Part shown: positions 51,752 through 60,614 of the stretch, in pieces
Numbering within the stretch: the stretch's first letter is position 1
Layout: every line of letters begins with the position of its first letter
Assembly (NCBI GenBank): GCA_021806225.1
Contig: JAJZXW010000038.1
Span: 1 to 64,000 of the forward strand
Length of the DNA: 64,000 nt
Source of the DNA: Nitrospirota bacterium
Lineage (GTDB): Bacteria > Nitrospirota > Leptospirillia > Leptospirillales > Leptospirillaceae
Direction: 5' to 3'
The notes under the pieces: generated by a model
Databases searched by the model: none
What the model saw: only the letters and a program-made list of their open reading frames with translations
What the model was told of the DNA's origin: nothing
Position numbers and translations under genes: made by a program

Positions 51752-52189
51752 CTATACATGGATCGTCAGATCCTTCGAGGCCATCCTTTTCGTCGTGTCG
51801 AGGGCCGTCAGGTTGGCTTCGTAGGCCCGTGAGGCGTCGATCAGATTCGTCATCTCCTCAAGCTTCGACACATTAGGGCGGTAGACGAATCCCTCCGGAT
51901 CGGCATCGGGATTCTGGGGATCGTAAATCCTGTTGAGGGGGCGAGGATCCCGGACCATGCCGAGAACCTTGACCTCTTTGACAGGGCTTTCCGAAGGACC
52001 TTTGAGAATGTCCGAAAAAGACTGGCCGGGAGCGACGGCAGCGAAGATGACGTCCCGCCGTTCGTAGACCCCCCGGGCATTTCCCCGTGTGGAATCGGCG
52101 TTGGCCAGGTTTCCGGCCAGGACATTGAGCCTCACCCGTTCGGCTTCGAGTCCGGACCCCGAGATCCGGAGAGCGTCTGAGAATCCCAC
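51752..52189 (-). CDS. flgC: proximal rod protein FlgC
   Basis: 145 residues from GTG 52189 after GGGAGG. FSDALRISGSGLEAERVRLNVLAGNLANADSTRGNARGVYERRDVIF is the FlgC opening and NVSKLEEMTNLIDASRAYEANLTALDTTKRMASKDLTI its C-terminus. Two bases separate it from flgB. Confidence 0.96.
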   Translation of the reverse strand: MGFSDALRISGSGLEAERVRLNVLAGNLANADSTRGNARGVYERRDVIFAAVAPGQSFSDILKGPSESPVKEVKVLGMVRDPRPLNRIYDPQNPDADPEGFVYRPNVSKLEEMTNLIDASRAYEANLTALDTTKRMASKDLTIHV

Positions 52190-52191
52190 GA

Positions 52192-52566
52192 TTACCTCCC
52201 TTCACCCGAGATGGCGTCACCCATCATCCGGTACTTCCATCCGGCCATGGAGGCCAGGGCATTGTAGTTTCCGGTATTCGAGGCCAGCTTCTGCATTTCA
52301 AGTTCGATGTTGACGGTATTGAGGTCATTGCCGACCGTCTCTTCCGTGTTTATGGTGAGACGACCCTCCGAGCGATCCAGATTCTGTCGATCCGGAGACT
52401 CCAACGCCTTTGAAAGCTCATTCTTGAAGGACAGATCCCGGGCCATGTACCCCGGGGTATTCTGGTTGGCGATGTTGCTCACCAGAAGTAGATGCCTCCG
52501 GGAGCGAAGATCCATCGTCACCTTGAGAAGATCGCTTGTCCTGTCGAAAAGATGGACCTGGCTCAT
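52192..52566 (-). CDS. flgB: proximal rod protein FlgB
   Basis: 124 residues from ATG 52566, with GGAGGAGG upstream; a longer frame to 52584 starts before the transcription start predicted from the sigma-54 site. LKVTMDLRSRRHLLLVSNIANQNTPGYMARDLSFKNEL and the C-terminal LEMQKLASNTGNYNALASMAGWKYRMMGDAI match FlgB. First gene of the basal-body operon. Confidence 0.95.
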   Translation of the reverse strand: MSQVHLFDRTSDLLKVTMDLRSRRHLLLVSNIANQNTPGYMARDLSFKNELSKALESPDRQNLDRSEGRLTINTEETVGNDLNTVNIELEMQKLASNTGNYNALASMAGWKYRMMGDAISGEGR

Positions 52567-52590
52567 GATCATCCTCCTCCCCATTCAACA

Positions 52591-52606
52591 CGCAACAATC
52601 ATACCA
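52591..52606 (-). promoter_or_regulatory. sigma-54 promoter of the flgB operon
   Basis: The minus strand reads TGGTATGATTGTTGCG. GG and GC have the right 10-base separation, the G after the -24 block is present and TTGC is perfect. Expected start is near 52580, leaving about 14 nt before ATG 52566. The gene just upstream encodes the NtrC-type activator. Confidence 0.8.
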
Positions 52607-52699
52607 ATAACCCAAGAATGCCTGGTCATTCAATTTCAGGAAAAAGCCTGTTCAGGAGACCTGAGGTTTGTTCACTGTCGAAAGGAATTTTTTTCCCTG
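52607..52699 (-). terminator. possible weak terminator after the response regulator gene
   Basis: In this 93-bp gap the minus strand has TCAGG-TCT-CCTGA followed a few bases later by a CTTTTTCC tract (52632-52656). The stem is only 5 bp, so termination would be partial at best. Confidence 0.3.
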
Positions 52700-54109
52700 T
52701 CATGCGGATTCCTCCCCGTTCCCCTCTCCTCCCCCGATTCCGTATTCGGAGAGCTTGTTCCGGAGGGTGCGAACATTGATGCCCAGAAGCCTCGCAGACT
52801 GGGCCTTGTTTCCGCCGCAGGAAGCCAGGGTCCGAAGGATCAGCTCCCTCTCGACCTCCCAGACCGAACGCCCGGGCCGAATTCCCGCATCGCACTCCTC
52901 CCCCCTCCCGATATTTTCCGCCTCCGGATCGAGAAGATCCGAGACATGGGAAGGCAGGATCGTCCGTCCTTCGGCCAGGAAGGCTGCCCGTGTCACGACG
53001 TTTTCAAGTTCACGGACATTGCCGGGCCAGGGATGACGCGCGAGAAGCTCGATGGTCTCGGGAGCGAAGGGACCCACCGCCATGTGTTCCTTCTCGAATG
53101 CCAGCCGAAATCGCTCCGCGAGGAGGGGGATGTCCTCCATCCTCTCCCGAAGGGGGGGAAGTGCGACCGGAAAAACCCTCAGGCGGTAGTAGAGATCCTC
53201 CCTGAATCGGCCGGCCCTTACCTCCTCCTTCAGATTCCGGTTGGTGGTGGCGATGATCCGGATATCGACCGGAACCGGGCGAGTCCCTCCGACCCGGTCT
53301 ATTTCCCGCTCCTGGATCACCCGAAGAAGTTTGGCCTGAAGGGCAAGCTCCATCTCCCCCACCTCGTCGAGAAGAAGTGTTCCCGAATGCGCAAGCTCGA
53401 ACTTGCCGATTTTACGGGCAATGGCCCCCGAAAAGGCTCCTTTTTCGTACCCGAAGAGTTCCGATTCGAGAAGGTTGTCTGGAAGCGCGGCGCAGTTGAC
53501 GGCAACGAAAGGGCGATGCGCCCGGGTCGAACGTTCGTGCAGGTAGCGCGCGAGAAGCTCCTTGCCCGTTCCGCTTTCCCCTTCGATCAGGATCGTCGCC
53601 GGCGTCGAGGCGACCGCATCGATCATTCCAAGGATCCTGACCATCGCAGGGTTCCGGGTCCTGATCGGCCGGGAGACGTTTTCCCAGGGACTGCGGCCTC
53701 CTGATCCCTGGGCGCATCCGGCCTTTTCCTCACACTGATCAGGCGCAGGAGGTTCCAGGATCTTTCTCAGATCCTCGGCCTTGAAGGGCTTTGTCAAGAA
53801 ATTGACTGCACCCTGCTTCATTGCCGCCACCGCCTGGGGAACCGTCCCATAGGCCGTCATCAGAATGACACGCGTCAGAGGGGATTTTTCCTTCAGCCGG
53901 GAGAGGAGCTCCCATCCGTCGACCGAGGGCATGCGAACATCGCTGATCACCCATCCGTACTCTTCCCGGGCAATCTTCTCGATCGCCTCGCGTCCGTTCT
54001 GGGCGAGACTGACCCTATAACCGTCCCTGCGAAGAGTCTCCCTGAGGGCGATCGCCATTTCAGGCTCGTCGTCGACGACAAGAACACTTCCGGTTTCATG
54101 AGGACTCAC
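52700..54109 (-). CDS. NtrC-type flagellar response regulator, sigma-54 activator (FlrC/FleR-like)
   Basis: 469 residues from GTG 54109 (AAGGAGG upstream, 4-nt overlap with the kinase stop). The receiver domain carries Asp57 (WVISDVRMPSVDGWELL). The AAA+ domain has Walker A GESGTGKELLARYL and Walker B GTLLLDEVGEMEL; the sigma-54 contact loop reads GAFSGA rather than the usual GAFTGA. A Fis-type helix-turn-helix ends the protein (NKAQSARLLGINVRTLRNKLSEYGI). Probably activates the four sigma-54 promoters found here. Confidence 0.92.
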   Translation of the reverse strand: MSPHETGSVLVVDDEPEMAIALRETLRRDGYRVSLAQNGREAIEKIAREEYGWVISDVRMPSVDGWELLSRLKEKSPLTRVILMTAYGTVPQAVAAMKQGAVNFLTKPFKAEDLRKILEPPAPDQCEEKAGCAQGSGGRSPWENVSRPIRTRNPAMVRILGMIDAVASTPATILIEGESGTGKELLARYLHERSTRAHRPFVAVNCAALPDNLLESELFGYEKGAFSGAIARKIGKFELAHSGTLLLDEVGEMELALQAKLLRVIQEREIDRVGGTRPVPVDIRIIATTNRNLKEEVRAGRFREDLYYRLRVFPVALPPLRERMEDIPLLAERFRLAFEKEHMAVGPFAPETIELLARHPWPGNVRELENVVTRAAFLAEGRTILPSHVSDLLDPEAENIGRGEECDAGIRPGRSVWEVERELILRTLASCGGNKAQSARLLGINVRTLRNKLSEYGIGGGEGNGEESA

Positions 54110-55353
54110 CTGACGCCTCCTTCGTTTCCATTTTCCGGCACCAACCGGATGCGATCCGGAGGGATGATCAAGGTAAACACCGTCCAATCACCCTCCCGGT
54201 CATAGCGGATTTCCCCTTCATGGGCCACGGCGATGTTGTGGACGATGGAAAGGCCCAGCCCGGTTCCTTTGGCTCGCGTGGTGAAGAAGGGGTCAAAAAT
54301 CCGCTCCACCACTTCAGAAGCAATTCCAATGCCATTGTCTTTTACAACAAAAAAATAGCTTCCATCGTTGGATAAGAGGGATTCGAGCCGGAGTTCCCGC
54401 AACCTCTCTTCCGATGCCGGGAGGCCCATGAGGGCCTCAAGCCCGTTGCTGAGAAGGTTGAAGAGGGCATGGGTCAGAAGTTCTTCGTCGACATGAAGGT
54501 GGACGGGGGACGGAGGGGGGACGGAATGAAATGTCAGGGTTCTGGCAGAGCGGGACCGGGAAACGGAATGTACCATTCGGGAGAAATCGGTGGAAATGCG
54601 TCCGAGAAAGGTCCCGGCGTCAAGCCACCCCTCCTGGAGCTCCGGAGTTCGGGTATGGTAGAGAAGGTTTCCGATCAGACGATCCATGGAGGCAATCGAG
54701 GTCGCCATGTGCCCGAGGTATTCCCGAGCATCCGAAGTTGTCGCATCCCTTGTCAGCAGGGCACTGAACAGTTCGAGACTTCCGAGGGGATTCCGAAGCT
54801 CGTGGGCGATTTGCGCGATCATCTCTCCCATCGCCCGGAGTCTCCGGTCCCGGGCCACCTCCTCCTCCATTTCACGGATACGCGTCACATCGGTAAAGAT
54901 GAAGACATAGCCGATCGGCCCTCCTTCCGGACCTGGAACGGGCCGGCGGACCACCCCCCATGACCGGCTTCGCTCATCGAAGGCGGCATCCTCTCTTCCA
55001 TCCGGAGGCCAAAGTCCCTTCGTCCCAAGGAGGGACAGGAGAGAGCCTTCGGGGGTCTCGGAAAAGACCTCCATGGCCGGATTCCGGTAAAGGACCGACC
55101 CGCCCGGCGAGAGGACAAGAACCCCTGCGGAGAGGCTTTTCAGGATGGCCTCCAGAAAACTCCCCTGGCGGTCGAAGTCCATGTTTTTTCGGGAGAGAGC
55201 CAGGGACAGGTCGGCGATTCGCTTTTCGAGGGCGGCGTAGGAGGTGACAAGGGATTCCGATGCAGACTGGAAGGAAAGAAAGGCCTGTCTCAGAATGTCT
55301 TCACGATCCTCCGCTCCCTGGCATGATCCGGAAACGTTTTCAGGGTTCTCCAT
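54106..55353 (-). CDS. cytoplasmic PAS sensor histidine kinase (FlrB/FleS-like)
   Basis: 415 residues with no membrane segments. A coiled N-terminus is followed by a PAS domain (about 65-160), the phospho-acceptor His184 (AQIAHELRNPLGSLELFS) and the HATPase domain (NLLSNGLEAL, VKDNGIGI, FFTTRAKGTGLGLSIV). Soluble kinases of this plan, paired with an NtrC-type regulator beside flgB, control hook-basal-body genes in other polar flagellates. Coupled to the regulator gene. Confidence 0.9.
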   Translation of the reverse strand: MENPENVSGSCQGAEDREDILRQAFLSFQSASESLVTSYAALEKRIADLSLALSRKNMDFDRQGSFLEAILKSLSAGVLVLSPGGSVLYRNPAMEVFSETPEGSLLSLLGTKGLWPPDGREDAAFDERSRSWGVVRRPVPGPEGGPIGYVFIFTDVTRIREMEEEVARDRRLRAMGEMIAQIAHELRNPLGSLELFSALLTRDATTSDAREYLGHMATSIASMDRLIGNLLYHTRTPELQEGWLDAGTFLGRISTDFSRMVHSVSRSRSARTLTFHSVPPPSPVHLHVDEELLTHALFNLLSNGLEALMGLPASEERLRELRLESLLSNDGSYFFVVKDNGIGIASEVVERIFDPFFTTRAKGTGLGLSIVHNIAVAHEGEIRYDREGDWTVFTLIIPPDRIRLVPENGNEGGVR

Positions 55354-55355
55354 CC

Positions 55356-57422
55356 TTATTTCTCCAGTTTCATGGCCCTTATCTTCTGTTCGGCAATCCG
55401 GGCCACCTCATCCCCGGAATAGAGCCTGACGGTCTTTTCAAACCAGGCGAGAGCCTCCCGGGGGTGGCCATCGGTCAAGGCCATCTGTCCCATCTGGTAG
55501 CTGGCCCACCCTCCGTGTGGTCCGGTGGGACAACAGACCAGCAATTTCTGCCAATAACGCCGGGCATCGACCCGGTCGCCCCGCAGCAAGGACTCTTGGC
55601 CCAGGTGAAAGAGGACCCGGGCGAGAAGGGAACGTTCGTTCGGGATGTCTTCGATTTCAGGAAGGACCCGTTTGAGCAGGGCAAGCCCCTTTTTACGGTG
55701 GCCCGAGGCAATATCGAGAAGGCCGAGACGGGCCAATGCCGCACCCTGGTTGTTCATGGGAACGCCTGAGTCGGACCATCGGGCCAGAACACGCCGCTCA
55801 AGCTCCGGCTTCTTCAGCTCCCGGGCGAGCTCCTCTGCTTTCACGAACCATCTCCCCCGCTCCGGAGTCGAGAGTGTCGGATCTTCGGTGAGGGTCATTG
55901 CCCAGTGAAAGGCCTGATCTTTCCGATCGTCCTGGAGCAACCACCGGAATCGGGCTTTCAGTGCCTCCTTCCGGAGAACCGGATCCCGGACGTAGCGGAG
56001 AACGGCCGCCAGAGTTCTGGAGGCTTTTTTCCGGTCCCCGGCCTTCCGTTCCGCCCTGGCCAGGGACAGATAGAGAGAAGCTCCCCCGGGATCCGAAGGA
56101 GCCGGAAGCCAGTAGCGGTAGGAATGGAACAGAGTCAGGATTTTTCGCGGGTGCAAGGGATTCGAGAAGAGGGCGATCCGGCCAAGAACCAGTTCTGTCT
56201 CCAAGTGCTGGATCTTTTGCCCCATCCGGGAGGAGGGGGCGATCCGACCTTCAAGTCGGGCGATCTCGCGAATGGCCTTTTCCCAGCCCCCCGACCGGAC
56301 CTGAAATCGAATGCGGAGTAGGGCCGCCTCATTTGCGATTCTCTGATTTCGTTCTTCCGAGGCGATCCGACCCAGCTCTTGGATCGATCGGGCCAGGATT
56401 TCAGGCAGATCCTGGCCATTCTGTGCCCCGACCCCATGAAAAAGGGTCAGCCGCAACAGCTCGATCCGGGCCATGTGGCTGGCCGCGCTCCCGGGATTGT
56501 CCGCCACGACCGCCCTTAAACGGGCCCGTTCGTGGGAGGAAAATCCGATTCGACCTGAGATCCTGGCCAGATAGTACTCGGCCTCTCCGGACCTCGGATC
56601 GTTGGGGAACAGACGCTCGAAACTCCGGAAAAGCACCGCCGACCGGTGATTGTGGCGAAGGGCGTAAGCGGTCCGGGCCAGAAGAAAGAGCGCTCCCGGA
56701 TGGTGGTACGGATAACGCTTCTCAAGTGCAAGGGCGGATAGAAAGGCCGATTCGGCCCCCTTCAGATCCCCCCGGTCCAGCAGAACATGACCCCGGAGAT
56801 AGTCATACCGAACACGGTCTTTCTTCGAAGCGGAGGTCGCCAGAGGCGGGCGCGCCTCGGACAGCATCGCCTCGGCCCTCCGGAGATTCCCCCTCTCCCT
56901 CCAGGAGTCGGCGATGGCAAGACGGGCCCGAAAGGCCCACGGGCTTTCAGGATAGAGGGACAGGAGGCGAGAGAGAATTCCGCGCCCTTCCGCTCCGAAC
57001 CTCTGACGAATGAGATATCGTCCCTCGCGATACAGGACCTCTCCGTTATCCCAGCCCGGAGGAAGGACCGCTTCCGCCTTCCGGAAATAGACAAGGGGCT
57101 CCCTGAAGTTTCGGGCTCCCTTCTCCAGAGCCTCACGGCCATGGATTCTGGCCAAAAGGAGAAGTGCCGGCCCCCGGTAGACCGAATGCGGGTGGGACGC
57201 GAGCAATTCCGCAAGGGCTTCTTCAGCCATCCTGAGGTGCTGGGATCGCAGATCCTTCCGGGCCACGGACAGAAGGGTCCTGTCGTCTTTCGGACCAAGG
57301 CCTCCCCTGGGAGGCGTCCCCGCCAGCGCCCACGAGGGAGCTCCCGATAGCGTCAGAAGAAGGAGGAGGCTCGTCAGTGCCATGGTCCACTTCATGGAGG
57401 CGACCATTTTTGCCACAGCCAT
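55356..57422 (-). CDS. exported TPR-repeat protein in the flagellar two-component operon
   Basis: 688 residues from ATG 57422 after GGGAGAG. A signal peptide (about 1-35, ending near SWALA) is followed by many helical pairs with TPR spacing (for example LRMAEEALAELLASHPHSVYRGPALLLLARIHG and FYRKAEAV-type turns), filling the protein. The last repeats include LRGDRVDARRYWQKLLVCCP and HPREALAWFEKTVRLYSGDEVARIAEQKI. It is likely periplasmic or envelope-associated. Only 2 bp separate it from the sensor kinase gene, so it may take part in sensing assembly state; that is inference. Confidence 0.8.
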   Translation of the reverse strand: MAVAKMVASMKWTMALTSLLLLLTLSGAPSWALAGTPPRGGLGPKDDRTLLSVARKDLRSQHLRMAEEALAELLASHPHSVYRGPALLLLARIHGREALEKGARNFREPLVYFRKAEAVLPPGWDNGEVLYREGRYLIRQRFGAEGRGILSRLLSLYPESPWAFRARLAIADSWRERGNLRRAEAMLSEARPPLATSASKKDRVRYDYLRGHVLLDRGDLKGAESAFLSALALEKRYPYHHPGALFLLARTAYALRHNHRSAVLFRSFERLFPNDPRSGEAEYYLARISGRIGFSSHERARLRAVVADNPGSAASHMARIELLRLTLFHGVGAQNGQDLPEILARSIQELGRIASEERNQRIANEAALLRIRFQVRSGGWEKAIREIARLEGRIAPSSRMGQKIQHLETELVLGRIALFSNPLHPRKILTLFHSYRYWLPAPSDPGGASLYLSLARAERKAGDRKKASRTLAAVLRYVRDPVLRKEALKARFRWLLQDDRKDQAFHWAMTLTEDPTLSTPERGRWFVKAEELARELKKPELERRVLARWSDSGVPMNNQGAALARLGLLDIASGHRKKGLALLKRVLPEIEDIPNERSLLARVLFHLGQESLLRGDRVDARRYWQKLLVCCPTGPHGGWASYQMGQMALTDGHPREALAWFEKTVRLYSGDEVARIAEQKIRAMKLEK

Positions 57423-57508
57423 CGTCACTCTCCCAGGATATCGCAGACTAAGGAAGCTTCGGGCCCGATCCTGACGGGAAGATCGGGTGATCCCCGCCCA
57501 TATTTCCC

Positions 57509-58585
57509 TTACGAAATTCGGAATCTCCGGATTTTCTCGATCAGGGTCGTCCGGTTGATCCCCAGGATTTCTGCCGCCCTGGAGCGGTTTCCGCTGGCCC
57601 GCTCCAGGGCCTGGAGAACCAGGCTCCGCTCGAGGTCGCCCAGGAAGACCGACAGGTTGAAGTCTTTGCCGAGCAGCCCTTCGGCCAGAGGGAGTGCTCC
57701 TCCCTCCGGCGGAGGGGCAAACGGCTCCGGCGAGGACGGAGGGGAGACCGTTTCCGGGATTTTTACGTCCGGTTCAGGGACGAACAAGAGGTTGCAGGAT
57801 CGTCCGATTTTTTCCGGGAGGTCGGGAATATCGACTTTTTCTCCGCCCGAAAGGACCAGAAGCCGCTCCATCACATTTTCAAGCTCCCTCACATTTCCCG
57901 GCCACTCGTACTTCACCAGGGCGTTCATGGCGCCGGCCGAAAGCGAAACCGGGTCTCCCCGACCCTCCTCCTCCCATCTTTTGATAAAAAAATCGATGAG
58001 AAGCGGAATATCCTCAGGGCGTTTTCGCAGGGGAGGGATCTCCACGGGAATCACGGCCAGCCGGTAGTAGAGATCCTCCCGGAATCCCCCCGAGCGGGTC
58101 ATTTCCTCGAGGTTGCGATGAGTGGCCGCCAATACGCGGACATTGGCGGTCCGGGGTCTTGCTCCCCCCACCTTCTCATAGACCTTTTCCTGCAGAACCC
58201 GCAAGAGCTTGACCTGGAGAGTGACAGGCAACTCCCCGATCTCGTCGAAGAAGATGGTTCCCCCCTCCGCCACCTCGAATCGGCCGGCCCGGCCGTTCGA
58301 TGCCCCGGTGAAGGCCCCTTTTTCATGGCCGAAGAGCTCGCTTTCCATAAGTCCCTCGGGAATTGCTCCGCAATTCACGGGAACAAAGGGTGCGCTCGCC
58401 CTCGGACTTTCGTCATGGAGGATCCGGGCGATTCTTTCCTTTCCCGTACCGCTTTCCCCGGTGACCAGAACCGTCGAATCGCTCCTGGCCACACGGGCCA
58501 CCAGGTCGAGAAGTTCTGCCACCGGCCTGGAGCGGCCGATGAAACGGCCTGAAAAGTCCGGGAGAGGGGAACCTTTCTTTGCCAT
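57509..58585 (-). CDS. sigma-54 activator without an N-terminal sensor domain
   Basis: 358 residues from ATG 58585, with AAGGAG upstream; a longer frame to 58717 lacks support. Only about 14 residues precede the AAA+ domain (FSGRFIGRSRPVAELL, GESGTGKERIARIL, GAFTGASNGRAGRF, GGTIFFDEIGELP). A Pro-rich linker leads to a Fis-type helix-turn-helix (NRSRAAEILGINRTTLIEKIRRF). It would be the top-level flagellar activator (FlrA/FleQ position) but has no receiver or FleQ domain. Its activity is presumably set by expression or a partner protein. Confidence 0.88.
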   Translation of the reverse strand: MAKKGSPLPDFSGRFIGRSRPVAELLDLVARVARSDSTVLVTGESGTGKERIARILHDESPRASAPFVPVNCGAIPEGLMESELFGHEKGAFTGASNGRAGRFEVAEGGTIFFDEIGELPVTLQVKLLRVLQEKVYEKVGGARPRTANVRVLAATHRNLEEMTRSGGFREDLYYRLAVIPVEIPPLRKRPEDIPLLIDFFIKRWEEEGRGDPVSLSAGAMNALVKYEWPGNVRELENVMERLLVLSGGEKVDIPDLPEKIGRSCNLLFVPEPDVKIPETVSPPSSPEPFAPPPEGGALPLAEGLLGKDFNLSVFLGDLERSLVLQALERASGNRSRAAEILGINRTTLIEKIRRFRIS

Positions 58586-58652
58586 GGGTTCTCCTTCGGG
58601 TCCAACATTGCCCCCTCCAGCCTTTTCATGCGGATGGGGGGATTTTCGCAAG

Positions 58653-58681
58653 ATTATATCGGACTCGGCCCTTTTTCTCCA
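58653..58681 (-). promoter_or_regulatory. candidate housekeeping promoter of the sensorless activator
   Basis: The minus strand has TGGAGA, 17 nt, TATAAT. The -10 is perfect and the -35 matches four of six bases. It overlaps the end of queG, including its stop codon. Expected start is near 58646, about 60 nt before ATG 58585. Confidence 0.5.
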
Positions 58682-59613
58682 TGCTCCGGAGCGTTTGCCT
58701 CTTTTCTGAACCGGCATGCCTCAGCGACTCTTTCGAGGAGACGACGAACCGAAACCCTGGAAAGAGCCCCATGGGCTGCTCTGAAGGCGCGAATATCGGA
58801 CTCCGAGGGATCGTCGCCCGAAAGGAAGCGAGAGATGTCATCCCCCGAATTTCTTGAAGGATGCTCCGCGTTATGAGGACAGACCTCCTGGCAGAGGTCG
58901 CAACCGAACAGCCACCGATCGCCCAAGGACTTCCTCAGAGTGGCATCACCCTCTCCCGGCCGTTCGACCGTAAGATAGCTCAGGCATCTTCGGGCATCAA
59001 GGAGATGGGGGGCATCAAAGGCATTTGTCGGACAGGCCTCAAGACATCGGGAACATGTGCCACAGGGATCCCGGCCAGAAAGAGGACTGATTTTTTCGAG
59101 GAGGGGAGTCTTCAGCAGAAGCGATCCGATGGTGAACCAGGACCCAAGACCGGGATGAATCAAAAGGGTGTTTTTTCCTATTCGGCCAAGGCCGGCCATC
59201 TGGGCGTATGATTTTTCAAGGATGCTTCCGTGATCCGGCTTGATCAGGGCTTTTTCCCCCGCAGGGAACAGGTGTGAGATTTCCGAGAGAACGCGCCCGA
59301 AAGCTTTTTCAAAACGGACATGATAGTCCTCTCCCACTGCATAGCGCGCGATCTCGAGTTGACCTTGGGCAGGGGCAGGAGAAAATGCGCGCGGGTCGTA
59401 GGGAAGAAGGCCGAATATGAGGGACCGGTAACCCGGATAGCCATCGGAAAGCGAACGCCGCCTCGATGCTGTCCGTTCAAGATATTCGAGGGTTCCATGG
59501 CGCCCACTGGAAAGCCACTCCATGAAAAATGTCCATTCGGGAACTGGGGGGGGATCGACAAGAATGGCCCAGTCCTCAAACTCACGGTCCATGGCCGGGG
59601 CAAGGATTTCCAT
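58654..59613 (-). CDS. queG: epoxyqueuosine reductase QueG
   Basis: 319 residues. The C-terminal half has the two ferredoxin-type clusters, DPCGTCSRCLEACPTNAF and FGCDLCQEVCPHN, and the conserved GLGRIGKNTLLIHPGLGSWFTIGSLLL segment of QueG. It catalyses the last step of queuosine synthesis, a tRNA wobble modification, using a cobalamin cofactor. It is shorter than the E. coli protein (about 379) because the C-terminal repeat region is missing. No obvious ribosome site precedes ATG 59613, so the start is uncertain. Confidence 0.92.
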   Translation of the reverse strand: MEILAPAMDREFEDWAILVDPPPVPEWTFFMEWLSSGRHGTLEYLERTASRRRSLSDGYPGYRSLIFGLLPYDPRAFSPAPAQGQLEIARYAVGEDYHVRFEKAFGRVLSEISHLFPAGEKALIKPDHGSILEKSYAQMAGLGRIGKNTLLIHPGLGSWFTIGSLLLKTPLLEKISPLSGRDPCGTCSRCLEACPTNAFDAPHLLDARRCLSYLTVERPGEGDATLRKSLGDRWLFGCDLCQEVCPHNAEHPSRNSGDDISRFLSGDDPSESDIRAFRAAHGALSRVSVRRLLERVAEACRFRKEANAPEHGEKGPSPI

Positions 59614-59665
59614 GATGCAGGACGCCCGGTCGACGGGAGCGGTAGAGCTCCGTGGCGAGGAATGA

Positions 59666-60541
59666 TCAGAAATCCGGAGCCTCCAGCTTGGGGAGGTTCT
59701 CCATCAGAAGCTGAAGAACAACCTCCAGCTGTTTATCCGTCAGATCAAGAGAGCGCAGGGCATCGAACATCGTCGACTCCGGACAGGGAGCCTCTTCGAG
59801 ACCGAATCCGGCCAGGGAGGCGAGACCGTCCGCGAGAGCGACGATCGCTGTTTCAAGCTGATAGGAAGGAGCCTTCGAAGGGTTGTTATGCCATCCGATC
59901 GGAACCCGGATCGAGGAGGGAAAGTGCCAGAAATAGGCCAGCCGGAATCCGACAAAGGCGTGGCTCGCCCCGAACAGATCCTCTTCGAACCTCCAGTCCG
60001 GAATTCCCGGATCCTTCCGTATCAGTTCGGGAATCCAGGGCTCGAAGTCCAGATAGTAGATCACCTTCCCGAAGTCGTGGAGAAGCCCAGCCGTAGCCAG
60101 GTCCTCCGGCTGGCCGACGGCGAGATTTTCACCCAGGATCCGAGACAGGATCGAAACGGCAAAGGAATGTTTCCAAAGCTTGACCACCCCCTCCCGGCCG
60201 TCCACAAGCTGAAGAACGGACATCGAAAGAATCAGACCCCGAATTCCGTTCAACCCCAGGAGTAGGATCGCTTCACGGATCATTCCGATCTTTCCAGATC
60301 GCGCATAATAGGGAGAGTTGGCCACTTTCAGGATCCGGGCGGCCATCGACTGGTCTTCTTCGATGATCCGTGCCAGGCGGGCCATGGAGACATCCGGGTC
60401 GTCCAGATAGGCGAGGGCCGTCCGAACGATGGCCGGAAGGGTCGGCAGATGGTCGATGCTGGAAATTCTTTCGAAAAGCCTGTCTGTCGAAGGTCGGCCC
60501 TGCGAAGAAGGGTTCGGGGGAGAGGAGATGTTCTGGGTCAT
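59666..60541 (-). CDS. HDOD-domain protein
   Basis: 291 residues from ATG 60541 (GGAG 8 nt upstream). The HDOD pattern is clear: LPTLPAIVRTALAYLDDPDVSMARLARIIEEDQSMAARILKVANSPYYARSGKIGMIREAILLLGLNGIRGLILSMSVLQ and TAGLLHDFGKVIYY. These proteins act in signalling, often linked to chemotaxis, c-di-GMP or motility, but lack a proven catalytic activity. It directly follows a small gene at 60615. Confidence 0.9.
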   Translation of the reverse strand: MTQNISSPPNPSSQGRPSTDRLFERISSIDHLPTLPAIVRTALAYLDDPDVSMARLARIIEEDQSMAARILKVANSPYYARSGKIGMIREAILLLGLNGIRGLILSMSVLQLVDGREGVVKLWKHSFAVSILSRILGENLAVGQPEDLATAGLLHDFGKVIYYLDFEPWIPELIRKDPGIPDWRFEEDLFGASHAFVGFRLAYFWHFPSSIRVPIGWHNNPSKAPSYQLETAIVALADGLASLAGFGLEEAPCPESTMFDALRSLDLTDKQLEVVLQLLMENLPKLEAPDF

Positions 60542-60614
60542 GCAATTTTCTCCGAATTGTTCCCGAATACCGGAATCCAGCGGCATCCCCGGGGATTATC
60601 GACCCCCTTCTTCA

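Noticed and set aside
57464-57487. Inverted repeat CCCGATC / GATCGGG between the TPR gene and the sensorless activator
   Set aside because: A 7-bp stem with a 10-nt loop and no T-run; too weak to call a terminator or operator.
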